Assembly (NCBI GenBank): GCA_027068765.1
Contig: JAMOMC010000054.1
Location: 1 to 42,171, forward strand
DNA from: Campylobacterales bacterium
Lineage (GTDB): Bacteria; Campylobacterota; Campylobacteria; Campylobacterales; QNZT01
Length of the DNA: 42,171 nt
Direction: 5' to 3'
Shown here in pieces: positions 26,910-34,850 of this stretch. Each line of letters opens with the position of its first letter. The stretch's first letter is position 1. The notes under the pieces are model-generated. The model saw only the letters and a list, made by a program, of their open reading frames with translations. It was not told the origin of the DNA and did not search any database. Position numbers and translations under genes: made by a program.

Positions 26910-28260
26910 AAACAATATCCTTTAAAGTTTTTTTAATCACCAATAAGCTACAAGTAAACACAATAAGCAAAGAGAGAGCATACCCATATCCAAAAAAGTA
27001 TGGGCCTAAATGTATAGAGTATAGTGTGAGAAGACCATTTAGTAAAAAAAACATAAGTGACAACCACATAGTTGCACGACGACGATCTAGATAAAATAGT
27101 ATAGCAAGCACTGACATAAATCCAAGTTGTAGTTGAGCTCCTATCATGTCTATATGAAAAAGATTTGTATAAAGAAGAGGTATATTTAAAAAGGAAAATA
27201 TTTGTGGAGTGTAGAGATAAATCATGATAAATAAAATACTCTGTATATATAATACCTCTCTAATAGCTTGGCGAATTACATCAATCATCCCATCTTTATA
27301 ACTCTCTATCGTCTTTAGAGTTCCTCCCTCTTTAACAGCATCAAAAAAGAGTTCATACTTTTGTGAAAAGTATGCTTCAAGTCTAAAGAAAAACAGAGCC
27401 ATACCAGGAACAATTGTCAAATATGCCATAAAAATAGGAACATCATAAACGATAGAACCGTGTAATTTACCAAGAATTTCACTTCCAGTTAAAGGATGAT
27501 ACCAGAAGATAAATTTGTCTATCCAAACACCCAAACTATAAAACAAACCAGAAAAACCTAAAAACCAATAAAAGTTTTTTCGTCTAAAAAAATTAAATGA
27601 TATAAGTGTATGTGATGGATAATTTATAGCTATAAATGATGTCAAGATAATCAAAAGAGCCAAATTACCAAATAAAAATATAGCCATAATTTTCTCAACA
27701 CTATCTCCAAAATAGTATGAAAAAAGTACAATCAGAGTATAAATAATAAAATATGCTATAAAAGTTCCACGATAAAATTTTAAACTTGAGGCTAAAATAT
27801 TTGCAAGCCAAATACTTGTCATTATGATAAAAATATATATAACCAAAAGTATAAAAATTAAAGATTGACCCTCAAATATATAAAATGCTAAAGGTGTTAA
27901 AAATAAAATACCAATAACATTTGTAACAAGAAGTGCCCCAAAAAAAGATGGCAAAACAAGATCTTCTCTATTTTCATAAATCTTATCTGCAACATAACGG
28001 GTAAATGGTAACTGTATAAAACCTGTCAACATAATGCTTGAAGCAAAAGCAAAAGCATAAGTTATGATAAGTTGATATGCAACAACTTTTCCATCTTCAC
28101 TCTCTAAAGAGTTGTTTAAAAAACTTATAATCAATATAGCTATTATAGAGCTAACCCAAGGACCTGAACTAAGAAGAGATGCATATGTGTAAGACTTTGC
28201 TAATGAAGTAAGAGAGTTATCTTTTCTCATCTTTCTAAGCTTAAATCCAATTCCAGCCAT
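26887..28260 (-). CDS. pelG: PelG, polytopic membrane protein of the MOP flippase superfamily
   Basis: A 457-residue protein with about 12 hydrophobic segments, beginning MAGIGFKLRKMRKDNSLTSLAKSY, the conserved PelG N-terminus. It belongs with Wzx/MATE-type transporters and forms the inner-membrane Pel synthase complex with PelD, PelE and PelF, carrying the nascent polymer across the membrane. The start overlaps the pelF stop as TAATG. Length and hydropathy match the family (456 residues in P. aeruginosa). Confidence 0.93.
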   Translation of the reverse strand: MAGIGFKLRKMRKDNSLTSLAKSYTYASLLSSGPWVSSIIAILIISFLNNSLESEDGKVVAYQLIITYAFAFASSIMLTGFIQLPFTRYVADKIYENREDLVLPSFFGALLVTNVIGILFLTPLAFYIFEGQSLIFILLVIYIFIIMTSIWLANILASSLKFYRGTFIAYFIIYTLIVLFSYYFGDSVEKIMAIFLFGNLALLIILTSFIAINYPSHTLISFNFFRRKNFYWFLGFSGLFYSLGVWIDKFIFWYHPLTGSEILGKLHGSIVYDVPIFMAYLTIVPGMALFFFRLEAYFSQKYELFFDAVKEGGTLKTIESYKDGMIDVIRQAIREVLYIQSILFIMIYLYTPQIFSFLNIPLLYTNLFHIDMIGAQLQLGFMSVLAILFYLDRRRATMWLSLMFFLLNGLLTLYSIHLGPYFFGYGYALSLLIVFTCSLLVIKKTLKDIVYETFLLR

Positions 28261-29762
28261 TATATAAACTTCTTGTATAGATTTTTATAAGTTTGTAAAA
28301 ACAGATCTTCTTGATAATAGTTTTTTACTCTCAAAAGTGCACTTTTTTGAGCTTTCTTCCAAAGCTTATCATCATTTAAAAAAAGAACATAATTTTTAGC
28401 AAGTGCTACTTCATCTGCTATAGTTGTAATTTCACCAGCTTTTCCTATCTTTATATCATCTTTATCTAAAGCCCCAAAAATAAGATCTTTACAACTTCCA
28501 ACATCTGTACTAATACAAGGAAGACCACTTGCAAAACCCTCAAGTATAACAAGAGGCATCCCCTCACTTATGGAAGTTAGAGTTAAAAGTCCAGATTTTG
28601 GTAATATATCATCTATCTTTTGAAAGCCTAAAAATGAGATGTTTTTTTCTAAATTAAGAGATTTTACAAGAGAGTTACACTCACTTGCATACTCTTTTTC
28701 TTCATCAGTTGCACCTACAACCCATCCCTCAATCTCAGGGATGCTTTTTTTGGCAATTGCGATTGCACGGATAAAAGTTTTTATATCTTTTATAGATACA
28801 ACTCGTCCAATAAGTGTAACTACTTTAGGAGTTTTAATATCTCTTTTTGCTATAAGAGAGTTAAAGCGAACCATATCGACCCCATTTGGAATTACGATAG
28901 TTTTTTCTCTTTTAGCTCCATACTCAATTTGTATATCTCTAGCCCCTGGATATAAAGATATAACAAGTTTGGCTTTATCGTAACTTAAATGTCCAATCTT
29001 TTCAAAAAAATTAACCCACATTTTTTTGATATAATTTAACTCTTTTGGCTCTTCTTCTAAGAGGGCAGGGGCTAGATAAGATATCCATTTTGCAGAGAGT
29101 AAATCAATTTTTCTCTCTCTTGTATAGATGCCGTGTTCAGTTAAAATAAAAGGGGTATTACTGTTGTTTGAAGATAGATATGCTAAAAATCCTGCATATC
29201 CTGTTGATGGGCTATGTATTAGTTTTGATTTTGGTAGTTTTTTCACAATAGATGATAGTTTCCAAATAGGTGTATGGATATTTCTAAGTGTCCAAAAGTA
29301 GTCTATAAAAGGAATGTCAGGAGAGTTTTTTTTATAAATTTCAGACATAAACCTCCAAGATTCTTTTGAGTATAAAAAATCATCAATAGAGATATTTTTT
29401 CTGAAAAAATTAATATTTTGCATCTGTTTTGGTATATTGAACTCTGATGAGTTTATATTTTGATAAAATTCTCGTATGATTTGAAACGATTTTTTATCAC
29501 CTTCTATTTTTTTTGGTATATGCTTTTTTTCATCAAAGAGATAGTGAACTTCAAGATGTTTTAAATTCTTAGGTAATTCATAAAGTACTTCTCCATAATC
29601 TTCAGCTTTAGAGCCTATAAAAACAATTCCAAAAGTAAACTCTTTTAATCCTACCATCAATTGATGCAGCCATGATGAGACACCACCTCTAACATATGGA
29701 TAAGTTCCCTCAGCCATCAGTATTATGTCGACTTGCTTGCTTTTTAGTATGATTTTACTCAT
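28260..29762 (-). CDS. pelF: PelF, GT4 glycosyltransferase of Pel synthesis
   Basis: A cytoplasmic GT4 enzyme of 500 residues from the ATG at 29762, which overlaps the pelE stop as ATGA; a start 12 nt upstream is possible but less likely. ILMAEGTYPYVRGGVSSWLH is the PelF N-terminal signature with the glycine-rich donor-side loop. PFILTEHGIYTRERKIDL is also typical. The C-terminal GT-B domain has TLIGRVVSIKDIKTFIRA and EGMPLVILEGFASGLPCIST, the ExnE-type motif of GT4. It polymerises UDP-GalNAc (and UDP-GalN-type units) into the Pel chain. Confidence 0.95.
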   Translation of the reverse strand: MSKIILKSKQVDIILMAEGTYPYVRGGVSSWLHQLMVGLKEFTFGIVFIGSKAEDYGEVLYELPKNLKHLEVHYLFDEKKHIPKKIEGDKKSFQIIREFYQNINSSEFNIPKQMQNINFFRKNISIDDFLYSKESWRFMSEIYKKNSPDIPFIDYFWTLRNIHTPIWKLSSIVKKLPKSKLIHSPSTGYAGFLAYLSSNNSNTPFILTEHGIYTRERKIDLLSAKWISYLAPALLEEEPKELNYIKKMWVNFFEKIGHLSYDKAKLVISLYPGARDIQIEYGAKREKTIVIPNGVDMVRFNSLIAKRDIKTPKVVTLIGRVVSIKDIKTFIRAIAIAKKSIPEIEGWVVGATDEEKEYASECNSLVKSLNLEKNISFLGFQKIDDILPKSGLLTLTSISEGMPLVILEGFASGLPCISTDVGSCKDLIFGALDKDDIKIGKAGEITTIADEVALAKNYVLFLNDDKLWKKAQKSALLRVKNYYQEDLFLQTYKNLYKKFI

Positions 29763-30700
29763 GTTAGAACCCACTGCTTATGAATTGGAGCAGTCATGAT
29801 AGAGGTCTCAATAGTTTTTATCTCTTTTAAGAGGGGTTTTATCTCCAAGTAAGCTCTTTTTTCATAGGCAATCTCTGCAAGATAGAAGTTTACAATACTC
29901 TTTTTTACTCCATGAGAGATTGCAAGTTTAAGAGATTTTGTAGCATTATTATAATCTTTTTTATAGAGTTGAACTTTTCCAAGAAGAAGGTTTTGCATCC
30001 CCTTTTCTTCTTCGTTTTTCAAAGCTATATTTAAAAAATGTTCTGTATTTTCGATCAATAAACCTTCGCTCTCAAGGTTACTAAAACCATAGTAGATAAA
30101 ATCCCAATTAAGATGAGCTAACTCACCTGCGATGATGGATCTTTTTTTTTCATCTTTTTCGCTTTTAAACTCTTCAAGCTTAGATGCAATTTTGGAGCTT
30201 AACTCATTTTCAAAAGAGTTTAAAAGTGAAAAACTAAAGAGTCTCACTTCATTATCTTTGTCACTGAGTAATTTTTTTATAATTGGAAAATTTTTTTTAT
30301 CGGGGTTGTTTGATAAAAATACTAAGCTTTTCATTTTTTGTGCAGAGCTATTGGTATTGTTTGATATATTTGTTACAGTTGCTTCTCCAAACACTCTATT
30401 TACAATTGGAAATTTATTGTTTAAAAATTCATCTATATTAAATTTTTTTATCTTTTTTAAATATCTTTTATCTTCTGTATAAGCTAAAATGGATGATAGA
30501 AAAATTGTAATTATGTAAGAGAGTATAGGGAGAAAAACATTAAAAGCAAATATTACTAAAAAAAGCTTATATATTTGGATATTGTAACGATTTTTAAGTA
30601 CTAAGGTGGCAAATATAGAGATTATAGTTGAGATAAAGAGATGTCCATAGATAATTTTATTAGATTCAAAAGCTAAAAAAAGTGGTATAAAATCTTGCAT
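29759..30700 (-). CDS. pelE: PelE, inner-membrane TPR scaffold protein
   Basis: A 313-residue protein with hydrophobic segments in the first 75 residues (about 4-13, 19-36 and 44-73) and a helical cytoplasmic region with TPR-like repeats (FLNIALKNEEEKGMQNLLLGKVQLYKKDYNNATKSLKLAISHG). This is the PelE plan; in P. aeruginosa PelE joins PelD to the PelF-PelG synthase. Its ATG directly follows the pelD TAG with no gap and its TGA overlaps the pelF ATG. Identification rests on architecture and order. Confidence 0.8.
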   Translation of the reverse strand: MQDFIPLFLAFESNKIIYGHLFISTIISIFATLVLKNRYNIQIYKLFLVIFAFNVFLPILSYIITIFLSSILAYTEDKRYLKKIKKFNIDEFLNNKFPIVNRVFGEATVTNISNNTNSSAQKMKSLVFLSNNPDKKNFPIIKKLLSDKDNEVRLFSFSLLNSFENELSSKIASKLEEFKSEKDEKKRSIIAGELAHLNWDFIYYGFSNLESEGLLIENTEHFLNIALKNEEEKGMQNLLLGKVQLYKKDYNNATKSLKLAISHGVKKSIVNFYLAEIAYEKRAYLEIKPLLKEIKTIETSIMTAPIHKQWVLT

Positions 30701-31918
30701 CTAAGTCTCTTTTATATATCTATAAATTAGTTTTTTCTGTTCTATGTCAAAAGACATATATGAAAAATCATCATTTTTTAATTTGCTTTTTTTTGAAACA
30801 TTTTCAATGATATTTAAAGTTGCATCTTTTGGTGAGAGTGGAAGTAAGATTATGATTGTGTTTTTATAATCACCTAAAGTAAAATACTTATCTAAACCTC
30901 TAAGCTCCTTTTCTAATAAGTAGATGAGTTTTTCCTGAATAAAGTCATCTTTTGCTTTTATAACTATCACAGAAGATGCTGTTTTATATCTCTTTTGTAA
31001 ATTTAATGCAAAGTTATAAGAGTGTGTAAAAAGTGCATCGCTATTTAGTCTATCAAATCCTAACTCTTTTATTTCTTTCCATAATTTTTGTTGATCGATA
31101 AAATATGAAAAAATTATTGCAATATTTATGATAGTATTTTGGTTGAATTCTAAAAATGGCATATTTTCAATTGCCAATAGGTTAGTTATAATATCATCTT
31201 CATTTTTTATAGGTATTATTGCTATATACAGGTTGTTTTTCATATCCTCTACTTGATTTATATAGCTTGCTTCACCACTTTGTAGAGTTTTTTCTACTAA
31301 AAGATCTTTAAGATTTAATGTTTTGTGTTTTGAAGTTGATGCTAGAGTGTTAAATGTATCATTTTTTAATTCTGCTATAGCTACACCTTGAAGATGAAAC
31401 TCTTTTGAAATTAAATTTAAAAAATCCTCATAATTTAACTCATCTTTGAAGTAGAGACTCTCTAGTTCTTTTATAGATGTTCTTAAACTTTGTGGTTTTA
31501 AAGCATAACTTTTTTCTAAAATATTGTGAGAGATTTTTAGAGCATAAAATGCATGGCTTAACTCTTTTAATCTTTTTTTTGTAAAAGCTGATTCATGGAG
31601 AGATTTTTCGTTTTTATTATACCAGTAGTGATAAAATTGTCCAAGTATCAAAACAAGCAGAAGATGTGATAAAAATAGAGATAACATATCTTGATGATAA
31701 TCTAAATAAAACATAGATCCAACTAAAACTAAAGAGACTACACCATGCTTTGAACCATTAAAAAGTGTAATAACTATCAAAAGAATTGATAAAAATGGAA
31801 TATCACTATGTAGGATTAATGGGTCTTTAGGAAAGAAGTAAATTCCTATCGATATATAAACTAAGGTAATTACTATCGTTTCGATATAAGAAAAAATATA
31901 TTTTGAAATTGCCCACAA
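30701..31918 (-). CDS. pelD: PelD, c-di-GMP receptor of the Pel synthase complex
   Basis: A 405-residue protein with four membrane helices in the first 100 residues, a GAF-like domain (about 150-275) and a degenerate GGDEF domain (about 285-405). The inhibitory-site motif RxxD is preserved as R340-G-L-D343, and the GGDEF position is decayed to LGDYK (348-352), so the domain should bind c-di-GMP but not make it, as shown for P. aeruginosa PelD. The start is TTG at 31918; no better start exists upstream. It leads the Pel operon and faces the GH114 gene across 60 bp. Post-translational control of Pel by c-di-GMP is inferred. Confidence 0.85.
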   Translation of the reverse strand: MWAISKYIFSYIETIVITLVYISIGIYFFPKDPLILHSDIPFLSILLIVITLFNGSKHGVVSLVLVGSMFYLDYHQDMLSLFLSHLLLVLILGQFYHYWYNKNEKSLHESAFTKKRLKELSHAFYALKISHNILEKSYALKPQSLRTSIKELESLYFKDELNYEDFLNLISKEFHLQGVAIAELKNDTFNTLASTSKHKTLNLKDLLVEKTLQSGEASYINQVEDMKNNLYIAIIPIKNEDDIITNLLAIENMPFLEFNQNTIINIAIIFSYFIDQQKLWKEIKELGFDRLNSDALFTHSYNFALNLQKRYKTASSVIVIKAKDDFIQEKLIYLLEKELRGLDKYFTLGDYKNTIIILLPLSPKDATLNIIENVSKKSKLKNDDFSYMSFDIEQKKLIYRYIKET

Positions 31919-31978
31919 ACTTTCTAACCTTATTTTTATGATATAGTATAACTAAACTTAACTAAGGAAATGTAACTT
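31919..31978. promoter_or_regulatory. Divergent promoter region between pelD and the GH114 gene
   Basis: Two -10 boxes overlap face to face. On the plus strand TGATATAGT (31939-31947) is an extended -10 followed by AAGGAA (31964-31969) before the TTG start. On the minus strand TATACT (31950-31945) would serve pelD. The overlap means a polymerase on one promoter should exclude the other, or one regulator could control both. Confidence 0.5.
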
Positions 31979-32746
31979 TTGAAAATATTTTTACTAATTA
32001 TGTTTACTTTATCCTGCTATGGAGATAAAAATGAATGGTATAAACCAAGTGTAGATGCAACTTGGCATTGGCAATTAAAGGGAGATATTGATTTAAATAA
32101 AGATGTAGATGTTTATGTGGTTGATCTTTTTGATACAAAACTTTGGCAAATTAAACATCTTCAAAAAAGAGAAAAAAAAGTTATTGCCTATTTTTCAGCT
32201 GGCTCATATGAAGATTGGAGAGTAGATGCAAAATCATTTAAAAAATCTATTATTGGCAAAAAAATGTCTGGTTGGGATGAAAGATGGTTAGATATAAGAT
32301 CTAAAAACATAAGAGATATTATGAAAAGGCGTTTAGATTTTGCTAAAAAAAAGGGTTTTGATGGTGTTGAGATCGATAATGTTGATGGGTATATAAATGA
32401 GACGGGATTTGCTCTAACATATGATAATCAGTTAAAATATAATATTTTTCTATCACAAGAAGCTCATAAAAGAGGACTTGCAATTGCACTTAAAAACGAT
32501 GTTGATCAGATTGTAGAGCTTGAGCCATATTTTGATTTTCATATAAATGAGGAGTGTTTTGAATATAATGAGTGTGGAAAACTTATGCCATTTATAAGAG
32601 CTAAAAAACCTGTATTTCATGCAGAATATAATAGAAAAAATAGAGATAAAATTTGTAAAGAGGGTAATAAAAGAGGTTTTCAGACACTAATCTTACCACT
32701 TGAGCTAGATGGCTCTTTTAAAATAGATTGTAAATTATTAAAATAA
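31979..32746 (+). CDS. GH114 family exported glycoside hydrolase (endo-alpha-1,4-polygalactosaminidase-like)
   Basis: A 255-residue TIM-barrel hydrolase with an N-terminal export signal (MKIFLLIMFTLSCYG); Cys13 might be lipidated, but TLSC is a poor lipobox. WHWQLKGDIDLNKDVDVYVVDLFD, VIAYFSAGSYEDWR, GFDGVEIDNVDGY (127-138, with the likely catalytic Asp) and INEECFEY (189-196, with the likely Glu) are GH114 motifs. Characterised GH114 members cut alpha-1,4-linked galactosamine polymers. Lying divergent from pelD, it probably trims or degrades the Pel made by the neighbouring operon; the substrate is inferred. The TTG start is supported by AAGGAA 9 nt upstream and by the signal peptide. Confidence 0.85.
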   Translation: MKIFLLIMFTLSCYGDKNEWYKPSVDATWHWQLKGDIDLNKDVDVYVVDLFDTKLWQIKHLQKREKKVIAYFSAGSYEDWRVDAKSFKKSIIGKKMSGWDERWLDIRSKNIRDIMKRRLDFAKKKGFDGVEIDNVDGYINETGFALTYDNQLKYNIFLSQEAHKRGLAIALKNDVDQIVELEPYFDFHINEECFEYNECGKLMPFIRAKKPVFHAEYNRKNRDKICKEGNKRGFQTLILPLELDGSFKIDCKLLK

Positions 32747-32771
32747 AGTTTAAATTATTTAATAATTCTGA

Positions 32772-32785
32772 TATACTCATTGTTA
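32772..32785 (+). promoter_or_regulatory. Extended -10 placed for a leaderless mRNA
   Basis: TGATATACT ends at 32777 (hexamer TATACT at 32772-32777), with the ATG at 32785 lying seven bases further, the normal start-site distance. No Shine-Dalgarno sequence lies before the ATG. Transcription may begin at the start codon itself. Confidence 0.45.
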
Positions 32786-33651
32786 TGAAAAAAACAGTAA
32801 TGAGTATTTTAACAATTTTGATGATGAGTGGATGTGGAAGTGATGATTTTAAAAAAGATAATCTCTTACAAAATAGTGAAGTTAATATAAGTGGAGATGT
32901 TACTAAGAGTATAATTAGCAGTGAGTTTGACTGGAGATTAGATAAAATTCAAAGTAATACTACCAAAGTTACTGCAAAAACTATTGATGTGGATGCTTTT
33001 TTTACAACAAAAGAGAGCATTAAGAAGTGGCAAGAAGAGGGTAGAGTTGTGATAGCTTATGTATCTGTTGGTACATATGAGTCACTTCGTCCAGATGCAA
33101 AAGATTTTCCCACATCCATAATAGGAGCTGCTTATCCTGGTTTTGAAAAAGAGTATTTTGCTGATATAAGAGAGATAGATATTTTAAAACCTATCATAAA
33201 AGCAAGATTTAATATGATAAAAGAGAAAGGTTTTGATGGAATTGAACCTGATAACATGGACTCATATATAAGAGATGTGTATGGAGATAAAAATGGAACA
33301 GGGTTTTCTCTCACAAAAAAAGATGGAAAAGAATATATTGATTTTATAATAAAAGAGGCTAAAGATAGAAATTTATCAATTGGGCATAAAAATGCTTATG
33401 AACTTGCTGATGATTATGTTGATAAATTTGATTGGGCATTAACTGAAGGTATATTTCATGAAGGTTTTGAAGAGAGAATGAGAGTTTATGTTGATAAAAA
33501 TAAAACTGTTTTTGCAACTGAGTATACAGACTCTATGACAAAAGAGCATTTTTTATCAGATGTATGTCCTAAAGCTGAACAGTTAGGATATGTAGCAATT
33601 TTAAAAGATAGAAATTTAACTGAGTATATTGTAAATTGTCCAAAAAATTAG
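32785..33651 (+). CDS. GH114 family lipoprotein hydrolase
   Basis: A 288-residue paralogue of the preceding enzyme. The signal peptide ends in MMSGC, with Cys17 as the likely lipidated residue, so it should sit in the outer (or inner) membrane facing the periplasm or surface. FDWRLDKI, VIAYVSVGTYESLRPDA, GFDGIEPDNMDSY (149-161, catalytic Asp region) and LTEGIFHEGF (219-228, Glu region) match GH114; IEPDN replaces the IEIDN of its neighbour. It is 38 bp downstream, but has its own -10 box and no ribosome binding site. A role in keeping or releasing Pel at the cell surface is inferred from context. Confidence 0.85.
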   Translation: MKKTVMSILTILMMSGCGSDDFKKDNLLQNSEVNISGDVTKSIISSEFDWRLDKIQSNTTKVTAKTIDVDAFFTTKESIKKWQEEGRVVIAYVSVGTYESLRPDAKDFPTSIIGAAYPGFEKEYFADIREIDILKPIIKARFNMIKEKGFDGIEPDNMDSYIRDVYGDKNGTGFSLTKKDGKEYIDFIIKEAKDRNLSIGHKNAYELADDYVDKFDWALTEGIFHEGFEERMRVYVDKNKTVFATEYTDSMTKEHFLSDVCPKAEQLGYVAILKDRNLTEYIVNCPKN

Positions 33652-34079
33652 AATTTTTTTAACTCTAATTTAAACCACTCTGATATAATTTTTTTATCCT
33701 CTTCACTCAAAATGGCATAATCGTGAATTTTTAGATAACCAGCTGGTGGCATTAAATCGTTGTTTGTTGTTTTGATTGCTCTTTGTAATCTTTTTATTTT
33801 TATATCACTCGGTATATCTTCCCATTGTGAAAAGTTTAAAGCTTTTCTTCCATTTTTTACATTAGAGATAACAAACCAAGAAAAAGGGGCGATATTGCTA
33901 TATATTGGCCATTTTGTCTCATTTGAGTGGCAATTGTAACAGCTTTTTTTAAGTACCTTTAAAACTTCACTTTTTGTATTTAGATTTAACTTTTCATCCA
34001 CTGGTGGATTTGTTTTGGTAGTTGGTATAAACTGTATAGATATTACAAGTGCTATAAAAAGAAATAGAGTTTTTTTCAT
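33648..34079 (-). CDS. Small exported c-type haem-binding protein (Haem_bd family)
   Basis: A 143-residue protein with a signal anchor (MKKTLFLFIALVISIQFIPTT) and one CYNCH haem motif at 47-51. Following ETKWPIYSNIAPFSW, a pattern common in Haem_bd (DUF-type cytochrome) proteins, Met110 in NDLMPPAGY is the probable second axial ligand. It would be a periplasmic monohaem protein of unknown partner. Its stop overlaps the GH114 lipoprotein gene end by 4 bp in tail-to-tail orientation. The ATG is at 34079. Confidence 0.85.
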   Translation of the reverse strand: MKKTLFLFIALVISIQFIPTTKTNPPVDEKLNLNTKSEVLKVLKKSCYNCHSNETKWPIYSNIAPFSWFVISNVKNGRKALNFSQWEDIPSDIKIKRLQRAIKTTNNDLMPPAGYLKIHDYAILSEEDKKIISEWFKLELKKF

Positions 34080-34111
34080 AAAATACCTTAAGTTTTTTTT
34101 AAATCTGTCGA

Positions 34112-34140
34112 TATTATAGGTAGAGAAACTTAAAAGGAGT
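34112..34140 (+). promoter_or_regulatory. Promoter and ribosome binding site of the small exported peptide gene
   Basis: TATTAT at 34112-34117 is a plausible -10, and AAAAGGAG at about 34132-34139 is a strong ribosome binding site 6 nt before the ATG at 34146. Together they support real translation of the short frame that follows. Confidence 0.5.
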
Positions 34141-34145
34141 TAGTT

Positions 34146-34283
34146 ATGAAATATAAGAGAGTATTATCATTTTCACTTGCTTTAGCATTTGTGGCTATAT
34201 CTATGTTAGATTTTGAGAGTGATTTTAAATCAGATACAAATCAAGTAAAACAGTTAAATTATGTGGAGCAAAAGGTAGCTTAA
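34146..34283 (+). CDS. Small exported or membrane peptide of 45 residues (unrecognised)
   Basis: A short open frame filling the gap between the haem-protein gene and gmhA. It encodes MKYKRVLSFSLALAFVAISM, a positive head with a hydrophobic core like a signal peptide or anchor, followed by an acidic and polar tail ending EQKVA. Its AAGGAG ribosome binding site is among the best in the window and the stop at 34281-34283 directly abuts the gmhA stop, so the frame fits the space exactly. I do not recognise a family. It could be a small secreted peptide or a membrane microprotein. Confidence 0.55.
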   Translation: MKYKRVLSFSLALAFVAISMLDFESDFKSDTNQVKQLNYVEQKVA

Positions 34284-34850
34284 CTACTCTATCACATCAT
34301 CAATAGCTTGACACAAAATATGTCCTATCAAAATATGCATCTCTTGAATTCTAGGTGTATTATCTGAAGGAACTATGATATTTACATCACATAGATCACT
34401 CATGCTTCCTCCACCTTTGCCACTAAAACCAATAGTTCTACATCCTAATTCTTTTGCTTTTTTCAAAGCATTATTTACATTTTTAGACTCTCCACTTGTT
34501 GAAATGCCGATGAGTAGATCACCCTCTCTTGCTAATGCTTCAACCTGCCTATCAAAAACTCTATCATACCCATAATCATTTCCAATAGCAGTCAAAGCAG
34601 ATGTATCAGTAGTGAGAGCAATACCAGCTAATCCTCTTCTCTCACTCTTGTATCTTCCAGTTAATTCAGCTGCTATATGTTGTGCATCTGCAGCTGAGCC
34701 ACCATTTCCACATAGTAGCACTTTGTTTCCTTTAGCAAGTACATCTGTGATAATCACACAAGCTGTATAGATATAGCTTTGTAACTCATCTATACTTTTT
34801 TCTATCGTCTCTTTATGCAACTGCATTTCAGACTCTATCATCCCCATCAT
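34284..34850 (-). CDS. gmhA: Sedoheptulose-7-phosphate isomerase GmhA
   Basis: A 188-residue SIS-domain isomerase that makes D-glycero-D-manno-heptose 7-phosphate, the first step towards ADP-heptose for lipopolysaccharide core. LLCGNGGSAADAQHIAAELTGRY, ALTTDTSALTAIGNDYGYD, GISTSGESKNV and IQEMHILIGHILC hold the phosphate-binding and zinc-site residues. Its ATG overlaps the hldE stop (ATGATG), so it is the third gene of an hldD-hldE-gmhA operon. Confidence 0.97.
   Translation of the reverse strand: MMGMIESEMQLHKETIEKSIDELQSYIYTACVIITDVLAKGNKVLLCGNGGSAADAQHIAAELTGRYKSERRGLAGIALTTDTSALTAIGNDYGYDRVFDRQVEALAREGDLLIGISTSGESKNVNNALKKAKELGCRTIGFSGKGGGSMSDLCDVNIIVPSDNTPRIQEMHILIGHILCQAIDDVIE

Noticed and set aside
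24159-26915. TTG at 26915 as the pelA start
   Set aside because: The ATG two codons later has an AAAGGA site 8 nt upstream and gives a cleaner signal peptide.
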